Below, one piece after another: positions 58,601 to 64,000 of a stretch of DNA of 64,000 bases. The stretch covers positions 1 through 64,000 of the forward strand of contig JAKQCT010000034.1 of assembly GCA_029559035.1 (NCBI GenBank). The letters run 5' to 3'. Position 1 is the first letter of the stretch. The number at the start of each line of letters is the position of its first letter. This DNA comes from Acidobacteriota bacterium. GTDB lineage: Bacteria; Acidobacteriota; UBA4820. The position numbers were made by a program, and so were the translations under genes. The notes beneath the pieces are model-generated. The model had not been told where the DNA came from. It was given only the letters and a program-made list of their open reading frames with translations, and made no database searches.

Positions 58601-61569
58601 ATATTGAGAGAGTATTCATGAACGCCCTTGCATCCATTGGCATCCGTTGCGGTTATGGTGAAACTACAGGTTCCCTCCAGCGGAGATTCTGCGGTAAGAA
58701 GCCCGCCTGACGACAATGTAAGCCATGACGGCAAGTCGTAGGAAGAGAAAGTGTAAGGGGCGGTCCCTCCCGCCGCTGTAATTGATTGAGAGTATGGAAT
58801 ATTCAAATACCCGTCATGAAGATCCGGGGGGTCCATTGTTACCTCGTGGCAGTCAATTTGAATGGAATATTCCCGCATGCCGAGACAGCAATATGCATCT
58901 GTAGCCTTTACAACAAAGGTGTATAAGCCCTTCGCCGTGGGCGTCCCTGAAAGCACGCCTGTTGTAGCCAAAGTCAGCCCGGGCGGTAATGTTGTTCCAT
59001 TTGTAAGTTTGAAGGAATAAGGACCAGAGCCTCCTGTCGCCTCCAGAGTCTGGCTGTAAGCGACTCCCGCCAGCCCAGCGGGCAGATCAGAAGGAGAAAT
59101 CGCCATCGTCGGACAATCAAGTTTAATTGATACCTTATTCAAAAACCCGGCATTGTTCAGGAAATAAACATAGTCGCACCCGTCCTCGTTCACGCACTGA
59201 AGTTTTTGGAGGGGAACGTCATGAGCGGCGAGGTCGTCCTCGTCCACCAAGACTTCCAATGTGTCGCCTCCTTCGCCGAAAGTGTAAAGATAAAGCGCGC
59301 CGCAGACAGTCGGATTATAAAGGGATGAGCCGACGGCCCATGCTATCTTGTAAGGGGCAACGGTGTTTGGAAAAGCGGTAATCGCGGTCACCGGCCCTCC
59401 GGCAAGGGCCGGGGAACTCGTATCATAAACCAATGTCCAGTCGGCATCATCCTGCGACCTCATAACTCCTGCGGCTGTAATGATGAATACATTGCCCCCC
59501 GCAATCAGGACATCCTTTACCCCGGCGTCCGGTCCTTCCAGGATCTGCGGGAATACTTGCGTCCAGGCCACAGGGTTGCCTGTCGCCTGACTCTCTATTC
59601 CTTTCCATAACCCGCTCCTGCATGCGGCATAAAGTATTGTCTGGTTCGTGATTCTTGGATCAATAATAACCTTGTAGCAATAGTTTCCAAAATCGGTGGC
59701 AGGTATTTCACCAGTGCATGGTTCGGTACAACCATAGCCCCCACTGATGTGTTTGAAAGCAGGAACTATAACTGTTCCATCATCATCTTCGGTTCCAATT
59801 TCCATATTTCTCCATATTCCCGCATCGCTTGACAAATACCCCCATTTGGGGGATTCTCCAACATCCTTTACCGCCATCGACGTAAAATTTGCAGTGCATA
59901 GATCACAGGAACTACTATAATAAAAATCCTCAAGGTAACTTGTGCTTAAAGTACTCCATTCATTGTGTTGTCGTGTGAGTATTTTAAACTCGTTGCCTGA
60001 GAAATATGCGGCAATATTGTCATCAAAGATGAATAGATTTTTGCGATTGCTTGTGTCGCGCCACGGCGTACTGTTACCGGCAAATAAATGATATTCGAAA
60101 AGTCCCGTAAATGTCCCAGTAAAATCTTTTTTCAAAGTGTCAGAATATTGGCATGTTGAAGGATTAAAGGTCAGCAGTCTTAGTTCCGTATGGAATATTC
60201 CTCCCGATCCTGCGTATCTTTTCATATATAGGATCCCAATTTGGTTGTTTTCTAGATCAACCAGCTCAAAGTGATCCACTTTCATGTTAGAAAAAGTTAT
60301 CCAAGCTTCTGAAATTAAATCGTATGCCAACAAATCATCTTGTTTGCCGGTACTGATAAACAAATAATTGCCATCTTTTTTAATCCATCTTGCATTTCCC
60401 GAACAACTTTGGGGCAATTCTCCGTTGTCCACTACTGTAAAAATCCAATCTCCATTTCCATTCAGGCCATCGCATCTTGCAAGCAATGGGTGCGTTTCGT
60501 ATTCGTCATCAAAGTATATCCTTTCCATATCCCCAACTGGCGGATCACCGACTGGGCATGCACTGTATTTTAACACCTGAGGGATTACTGTAAAGAATGT
60601 TGAGTTCTCACCGGAATAAAATACAGGCGCATTAATATGCCAATAACGTTCGCTGTCGGGATATGGGGAACCATAATAATCCATATCAAAAAAGACGTTG
60701 TCAAGCAGGCAGTGCCTTTCACCAGTCTCAGTCGAATCGTATATTTTATATTGGGTCCTTCGATAGCCTGCACTATAATAGCTGTCAGTATGCACCACTT
60801 CTGTTTCGAAATAGTCATTGGAATTGGGAAATACCGTAAGTCTCAATTCACCGCCCCAATTGCACGGAGTATCACCATATTGCCAACAACCCGGACTATT
60901 CGAGTTTAAACAAGTTGTCGATAGCGACGTTGAAGGACAAGATCCTGTTGTAGTAGGGAACATGGAATTTTGAAGGATAGACATCGAATTGGCTTGCTCG
61001 TCGTAATCACCTATAAAAACAGGTTGTCCCCCGACCTCTCCTACCCCAGAAAGGAAAATATAATTGGAATCCTTTTTGCTAAATACCCCACTGGTGGAGC
61101 TTCCAAAACGAAAATTAAGATTGGAATGTCCTGGACCTTTTTCGCATATATTAATCGGGAAAAACGTCTCCCCGCCGTCTTCGGTCATATATGGAACTCC
61201 GCAAACGCCCAATCTCTCGGTCCCCAGGATGAATGTATCGCCAGTTTCATCAAAAGGAGAAAAAGCAAGCGGGCATGGGTAGATTTGGGTATCAGTAAAG
61301 ACCGCTCTATTGGGTAGTCCATTACCTATTTCATTCCAACTTTGTCCGCCGGTGACACTTTTCAGGATTTTCCCTTCTGCGTAAACATAGATTGTGTCCT
61401 GGTCAAATGGGTTGACTGCAACCCAAGGTTGAGATTGATAATAATAGTCATAAGTCGCTGGCTCGCTTCCCGTCGGCCACACTTGCTCCACAGGCGTTTC
61501 TGCCCGCAGGCTCGCAACTTGGGTAATTAACAAAACCATCAAAATAAAACCCAAGACGATTCTTTTCAT
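55690..61569 (-). CDS. Giant secreted multidomain protein (1959 aa)
   Basis: Signal peptide IVLGFILMVLLITQVASLRA. N-terminal 800 residues are a BNR/sortilin-like propeller (KILKSVTGGQSWNEIGNGLP, MTEDGGETFFPI, RSQDDADWTLVYDTS). Residues about 815-1090 hold three He_PIG putative Ig repeats (PAGLAGVAYSQTLEATGGSG, LNIPYSQSITAAGGTAPY, ILDSYDQPLSIAGGTPPY), then IPT/TIG modules (PEGGDMSGGNPVTIHGMNF near 1190). The C-terminal 500 residues form a second YncE-like propeller (LVYIVDVSSHKIVDIDNNP, KVMVYDVVNMEFVTKM). GGGAGGG precedes the ATG. Extracellular; ligand unknown. Lower GC than core. Confidence 0.85.
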   Translation of the reverse strand: MKRIVLGFILMVLLITQVASLRAETPVEQVWPTGSEPATYDYYYQSQPWVAVNPFDQDTIYVYAEGKILKSVTGGQSWNEIGNGLPNRAVFTDTQIYPCPLAFSPFDETGDTFILGTERLGVCGVPYMTEDGGETFFPINICEKGPGHSNLNFRFGSSTSGVFSKKDSNYIFLSGVGEVGGQPVFIGDYDEQANSMSILQNSMFPTTTGSCPSTSLSTTCLNSNSPGCWQYGDTPCNWGGELRLTVFPNSNDYFETEVVHTDSYYSAGYRRTQYKIYDSTETGERHCLLDNVFFDMDYYGSPYPDSERYWHINAPVFYSGENSTFFTVIPQVLKYSACPVGDPPVGDMERIYFDDEYETHPLLARCDGLNGNGDWIFTVVDNGELPQSCSGNARWIKKDGNYLFISTGKQDDLLAYDLISEAWITFSNMKVDHFELVDLENNQIGILYMKRYAGSGGIFHTELRLLTFNPSTCQYSDTLKKDFTGTFTGLFEYHLFAGNSTPWRDTSNRKNLFIFDDNIAAYFSGNEFKILTRQHNEWSTLSTSYLEDFYYSSSCDLCTANFTSMAVKDVGESPKWGYLSSDAGIWRNMEIGTEDDDGTVIVPAFKHISGGYGCTEPCTGEIPATDFGNYCYKVIIDPRITNQTILYAACRSGLWKGIESQATGNPVAWTQVFPQILEGPDAGVKDVLIAGGNVFIITAAGVMRSQDDADWTLVYDTSSPALAGGPVTAITAFPNTVAPYKIAWAVGSSLYNPTVCGALYLYTFGEGGDTLEVLVDEDDLAAHDVPLQKLQCVNEDGCDYVYFLNNAGFLNKVSIKLDCPTMAISPSDLPAGLAGVAYSQTLEATGGSGPYSFKLTNGTTLPPGLTLATTGVLSGTPTAKGLYTFVVKATDAYCCLGMREYSIQIDCHEVTMDPPDLHDGYLNIPYSQSITAAGGTAPYTFSSYDLPSWLTLSSGGLLTAESPLEGTCSFTITATDANGCKGVHEYSLNILPCPTITIDPKTLPRAIILDSYDQPLSIAGGTPPYTLSVTDGGLPRGIWVWPKDDGWHLSGDASHYEDAGNYRFTITATDAYGCAGSQQYSLEVAQVTISSKTVELACENGVAHLVLKIEGSNLSAKCLSFFSYVDQRDETPHKYYPEYEAMSPISVTDTEILLSIPAEWTFLRAIDVQTSALIIDTIVLSPPFFTPFYAYPEGGDMSGGNPVTIHGMNFTAGTTVSFYINGNWVDQDAEHVSPDTMTIAATTPGPTCEGPVDMKVVFPSGCELVVPSAYIYGFQGTLYTDNLSGAVAGYRQSRFFVCPDCPERTSGGCQASFSDGSSAAISNLGYTLYADCGPSATISGNLYEIGYISPTEMTAKLPVIPSGCATFTASNLLDCSDTIFTPPTQAPCDYRYYTYNEGLATGGTNSNASGFMTPIDTDNNVKLSWASSPGGSELSFDKYLSSVSVFPYLGWDVTTFRNLAVATPYPSNPNDILPLVYIVDVSSHKIVDIDNNPANGITGIPMPEYYGIKYPLKSQVYIPSGSWSMYGLVAGTGPSPLAMSPTGKPILNIVDLDSKSPTRYRVINKYLGGDSIATDLALAVIPVENNTDKTYAFISEFIFHHEGPNPPPPIECPPCLPLPDHGRPIPTPSGYSPGLLILDVSYPRNIHKVAEYMIEGNAGDGFENFALTLAKNSNDTYIDAEGNISAMPYVYLVAPGADKVMVYDVVNMEFVTKMVGEDEVLVTYDVGETPTDLAWAHYPNPADPTKYLDKVYVTCLNPLHYPDEGDPYQSEPCDQIWGLNVQDFGDGAIAYPTEEGFPECDPGDIPLPTAIAFRADGQYGYVVQGYGGAAPNGRIFVFNPATPQTILQEPYITLDPGTNPTRFDAGAYVDINGILHDIKYTIIEAPDTYFDVPAHKQALFNQTKAIDSLLASSAKAKAIISKLDAMESDVKKWVVHQDTKNALVLQIDTEKIFVSTERK

Positions 61570-61710
61570 TGCATTACCCTCCCAGGCCCGTGTTTCTATT
61601 CAAAAGTGGGATGTCAACTGCGAATCGTCGAAGATTTTGGATACTGTGGATTTCCCATGGGTCAGATTCTGTGGTTGCGATTAACCCTTTCATATTTCAC
61701 CTTCTACCAC

Positions 61711-61739
61711 AGTATCGTGCCAGGATAATAGTTTGTCAA
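61711..61739 (-). promoter_or_regulatory. Promoter of the giant secreted protein operon
   Basis: TTGACA (61739-61734), 17-base spacer, GATACT (61716-61711) on the minus strand, leaving a leader of about 135 bases. A degenerate motif array lies immediately upstream. Confidence 0.6.
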
Positions 61740-61785
61740 GTAACATTCGAACGCGATTTTCCACTTCTTGCAGTCGAAATGTTTC

Positions 61786-61910
61786 GTTCCGAAGTCGCAC
61801 CCCCCTTCCCTAGTCGAACCCCCCTTTTTCCAAGTCGGAAAGCTCCGATCCGAAATCATAATTGTCCGTTCCCAAGTCGCACCCCCCTATCCGAAGTCGC
61901 TCCCTCTGTC
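61786..61910. repeat. Degenerate array of (T)TCC(G/C)AAGTCGCACCCCCC motifs
   Basis: Near-copies at about 61789 (TTCCGAAGTCGCACCCCCC), 61807 (TCCCTAGTCGAACCCCCC), 61828 (TTCCAAGTCGGAAAG), 61848 (ATCCGAAATCAT), 61869 (TTCCCAAGTCGCACCCCCC) and 61891 (ATCCGAAGTCGCTCC). Spacing is about 18-22 bases. It lies 50-170 bases upstream of the -35 box of the giant gene. Confidence 0.6.
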
Positions 61911-62012
61911 ATCCCTATTTATGGGCGGCTTGGGCTGAACCACAAGCGGGGGTGAAATACCCTTCTATCCTTTCAATAGGGGAATTGTCCGGAGAACTAG
62001 GCTTCGGTTCAA
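61911..62012. other. Rest of the 61.6-62.0 kb intergenic region
   Basis: Between the motif array and the terminator at 62.02 kb I see no gene and no further repeat; 61570-61710 is the untranslated leader of the giant gene. Confidence 0.5.
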
Positions 62013-62043
62013 TAAAAAAAGGGGGGATATTCCTCCCCCCCCT
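62013..62043 (-). terminator. Terminator of the first Cys-rich gene
   Basis: GGGGGGAGGAATATCCCCCC on the minus strand followed by seven T; about 22 bases after the stop at 62065. The A/T flanks make it potentially bidirectional. Confidence 0.9.
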
Positions 62044-62064
62044 TCAAAGGTCAGATAAGCTGAT

Positions 62065-62502
62065 CTACTTGCCCTGCGAAGCGGCGCACTTCCTCTGCTG
62101 GTCTTTGCTGCAGCCTTTCGCGGCGGCTCCGGCGCATCCCTTTCCGGAAACTTCCTCGGCGGCCTTGTCCTGGAGCATCTTCACTTTCTTCGAGTTCTTG
62201 GCGGTGAGCGTCATGACGGCGCCCGTCTCGGTCATCTTGAACTCCCTCTTCACGCCCCTCATGCCGCACATCTCGCAAGCCTTCACGTCGATGCAGCCGG
62301 TCAGCTTGGCTTCAAGAGCCTGCTTCGCCTTGGGGCATTCCGTGGTGTAGGTGATCGTGACGCCGTTGTCGATGTTGGTCAGAGCGACCTTGACATCCTT
62401 CATCTTGAGGCAGCATCCGCCGCCGCATCCTTCGGCCATGACCGCCATAGAAACGACCATCGCCAGCAGGAAAACCATCGAAACCTTGAAAAATCTGTTC
62501 AT
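62065..62502 (-). CDS. Secreted Cys-rich protein, paralog 1
   Basis: 145 aa from ATG 62502 (GGAGGTACGA). Signal peptide FFKVSMVFLLAMVVSMAVMA. The mature part has two related modules: VKVALTNIDNGVTITYTTEC with KAKQALEAKL, and VKREFKMTETGAVMTLTAKN with KKVKMLQDKA. Ten Cys flank them: GCGGGCC at the start, CPKAK, CIDVKACEMC in the middle and GCSKDQQRKC at the end. The layout and motifs recur in the next gene. Metal binding (thiolate) in the periplasm is suggested; no enzyme motif is present. Confidence 0.75.
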   Translation of the reverse strand: MNRFFKVSMVFLLAMVVSMAVMAEGCGGGCCLKMKDVKVALTNIDNGVTITYTTECPKAKQALEAKLTGCIDVKACEMCGMRGVKREFKMTETGAVMTLTAKNSKKVKMLQDKAAEEVSGKGCAGAAAKGCSKDQQRKCAASQGK

Positions 62503-62529
62503 TCGTACCTCCATGAGATCAAGAAGCGG

Positions 62530-62558
62530 ATATTACACCATTCCGCCCGGCCAGTCAA
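62530..62558 (-). promoter_or_regulatory. Promoter of Cys-rich gene 1
   Basis: Minus strand TTGACT (62558-62553), 17-base spacer, TAATAT (62535-62530), about 25 bases before the ATG. Confidence 0.6.
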
Positions 62559-62579
62559 AACCCCCTCCCACCCGGGCAA

Positions 62580-62608
62580 TAAAAAAGGGGGACGTACATC
62601 CCCCTTTA
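62580..62608 (-). terminator. Terminator of Cys-rich gene 2
   Basis: AAAGGGGGATGTACGTCCCCC then TTTTTTATTG on the minus strand, about 25 bases after the stop at 62633. Confidence 0.9.
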
Positions 62609-62632
62609 CCGAATGAACAGCGAAAAGGTTTA

Positions 62633-63130
62633 TTACTTCGTTTCAGCCCCGTGATGGCCGCATTTCTTCTGTTGTTCGGCGGAGCATCCGGCCTTCTTTT
62701 CCTTGGTGCATCCGGCCTTTTCACCAGAGCAGCAGCCTTTCTTGTCGTGTCCGCACTTGCAGTTGCCCGAAGCGCACTTGGCTACGTTTTTCTGCAGCTT
62801 CTTGACGGCCTTGGCGTTTTCCGTGGTCATGGTGACGACCGCGCCGTCCGCGGTATTTTTAACGTCCCTCTTTACGCCTTCCATCATCTTGCATTTGCAG
62901 CTTTCCTTGCAGGATGCGGTCATTTCCTGGATGGCCTTGATCGCTTCTGGGGTCTTCCCGACTATTGTCACGGTCACGCCGTTCTCGGTGTTGACGACGG
63001 TCTTGGTGACATCGTTCATCATCTTGCATCCGGCCTTTTCGCCCTGCTTGCAACAGCCGGCGGCGAGAGCCGCTACGGCAAAGATCATCGAAATCGCGAG
63101 AATCATCGATACCTTGAATAATCTATTCAT
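62633..63130 (-). CDS. Secreted Cys-rich protein, paralog 2
   Basis: 165 aa from ATG 63130 (AAAGGAGGTTCAG). Starts MNRLFKVSM, as paralog 1 starts MNRFFKVSM; signal ILAISMIFAVAALAAG. Two modules, VTKTVVNTENGVTVTIVGKT with EAIKAIQEM and VKRDVKNTADGAVVTMTTEN with KAVKKLQKN, match those of paralog 1. Cys clusters CCKQGEKAGC, CKESCKC, CASGNCKCGHDKKGCC and GCSAEQQKKCGHH enclose them. His and Cys content suits binding of soft metals. Sits directly after nuoN on the same strand. Confidence 0.75.
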   Translation of the reverse strand: MNRLFKVSMILAISMIFAVAALAAGCCKQGEKAGCKMMNDVTKTVVNTENGVTVTIVGKTPEAIKAIQEMTASCKESCKCKMMEGVKRDVKNTADGAVVTMTTENAKAVKKLQKNVAKCASGNCKCGHDKKGCCSGEKAGCTKEKKAGCSAEQQKKCGHHGAETK

Positions 63131-63190
63131 CTGAACCTCCTTTAAAGAGAACATTGCAACCTGCGCCGCCACCCCTTTATTCCCGGCCCG

Positions 63191-64000
63191 TCAGCCGAAG
63201 ATCTTGCCCATCTGCATGACGGCGAGGGTCTTCGGCACGAAAAGAATGAGGAAAAGGTTCACCGCCGCGCAGATGGACAAAGCCACCGCGAGAGGGGCGG
63301 AGCCGGTCAAAGGCTCCCTGATCTCCGCTTCGTGCAGGAACATGTTGCACACGATCCTGTAATAGTAGTAGATGGAGATGACGCTCGTCACCGCGAGCGT
63401 TACCGCGAGGACCCAAAGGCCCGAATGGACCGCCGCCATGAAGATGAAGAACTTCCCGAGGAACCCCGCGAACGGCGGGATTCCGCCCAGCGAGAGCAGG
63501 AAAAAGATCATCAGCACGGCAAGCCACGGCTTCCTGTGGAAAAGCCCCTTGAAATGGTCCATCGAGTCGCCTTCGCAGCCGTTTCCCTTGAGGGCGATCA
63601 CGACGCCGAAAGCCCCGATGTTCATGAAGATGTAGACGAAGAGGTAGAAGAGCATTGCCGTCAGCCCCTCGTTGTTCCTTGCCTTAAGGGCGGCGATGAA
63701 GCCGACAAGGATGTACCCGGCGTGGGCTATGGATGAATAGGCAAGCATCCTCTTGACGTTTCCTTGGAGCATCGCCGCTATGTTCCCCCACACCATCGTG
63801 AGCAGGGCGGTGAGGCTGAGCAGCGGGACGAGGATCTCGTGAAGGGGAACGAGCCCGCCGAGGACGATCCTCGAAAGCATGGCGAAGCCGGCAGCCTTCG
63901 GGGCGACACTCATGAAGGCTGTAATGGGAGTCGTAGCGCCTTCGTAGGCGTCGGGCGTCCAGAAATGGAAAGGTACTATCGCTATCTTGAAGAGCAGGGC
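63191..64000 (-). CDS. nuoN: NADH-quinone oxidoreductase subunit N, 5' part missing
   Basis: The frame is open to the window edge (residues ALLFKIAIVPFHFWTPDAYEGA and on), so 269 C-terminal residues are seen. Antiporter-like landmarks: FKIAIVPFHFWTPDAYEGATTP (conserved Lys), TALLTMVWGNIAAMLQGNVKRMLAYSSIAHAGYIL, SLGGIPPFAGFLGKFFIF. Subunit N is one of the three proton-pumping membrane subunits of complex I and usually the last nuo gene, consistent with the following unrelated genes. Confidence 0.95.
   Translation of the reverse strand, partial: ALLFKIAIVPFHFWTPDAYEGATTPITAFMSVAPKAAGFAMLSRIVLGGLVPLHEILVPLLSLTALLTMVWGNIAAMLQGNVKRMLAYSSIAHAGYILVGFIAALKARNNEGLTAMLFYLFVYIFMNIGAFGVVIALKGNGCEGDSMDHFKGLFHRKPWLAVLMIFFLLSLGGIPPFAGFLGKFFIFMAAVHSGLWVLAVTLAVTSVISIYYYYRIVCNMFLHEAEIREPLTGSAPLAVALSICAAVNLFLILFVPKTLAVMQMGKIFG

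Overview
The window reads as a chromosomal contig (both ends cut genes) from a Gram-negative, diderm bacterium with a moderately high-GC core. Outer-membrane markers are BamD, a TonB-dependent receptor with its ABC importer, and an OmpA-family protein. The order dnaX-ybaB-recR-mglB-mglA, the PrkA-type kinase, a split ATP-synthase Fo operon whose c subunit carries a signal peptide, a four-heme cytochrome and a single-cluster ferredoxin all suggest a respiratory or anaerobic lineage close to the old Deltaproteobacteria. I cannot name the phylum with certainty. Most genes lie on the minus strand in tightly overlapping operons; plus-strand exceptions are the ferredoxin, accD-folC and one SDR gene. 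No tRNA, rRNA, CRISPR array, integrase or intact transposase was seen.

Layout. 1-2.6 kb: cut secreted beta-propeller gene, an unknown helical protein and a 42-43 bp imperfect tandem repeat. 2.9-7.6 kb: an AT-richer accessory island with an AbiU2-like HEPN protein, a lipoprotein trypsin-like protease, a type II restriction-modification operon with two extra coupled genes, and a truncated second methyltransferase. 7.6-8.0 kb: mosaic of intergenic palindromic repeats. 8.1-10 kb: envelope proteins and ferredoxin. 10-15.1 kb: saccharopine-dehydrogenase-like protein, then a compact run of CHAD protein, phosphoesterase, Lys-rich protein and two divergent thymidylate-kinase-like proteins. 15.3-16.3 kb: two small lower-GC orphans. 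16.4-21.3 kb: btuFCD-btuB-type operon behind a cobalamin riboswitch. 21.3-27.7 kb: small coiled-coil protein, a receiver/kinase/TonB fusion, ffh and a C-terminal-processing protease.

27.7-37.3 kb: multiheme cytochrome, rlmB, aroB, ATP synthase Fo genes (atpE, atpB, atpI, atpQ-like), PrkA, bamD, thioesterase, rpe, PASTA protein. 37.4-39.5 kb (+): accD-folC. 39.8-45.2 kb: DoxX-like and other membrane proteins, mglA/mglB, recR, ybaB, dnaX, SRP RNA. 45.2-53.2 kb: leucyl aminopeptidase, dxs, an M64-type secreted peptidase, a membrane cytochrome-like protein and two divergent SDR genes. 53.3-61.6 kb: two coupled secreted proteins (798 and 1959 aa) with their own promoter and an upstream degenerate motif array. 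62-64 kb: two paralogous Cys-rich secreted proteins and the 3' part of nuoN.

Most worth following up: (i) the CHAD / twin P-loop kinase cluster, in which one kinase has Arg in place of the Walker A Lys; (ii) the R-M operon with a 40-aa and a 200-aa partner; (iii) the receiver-kinase-TonB fusion with a degenerate receiver; (iv) Na+-type residues in the ATP synthase c subunit.
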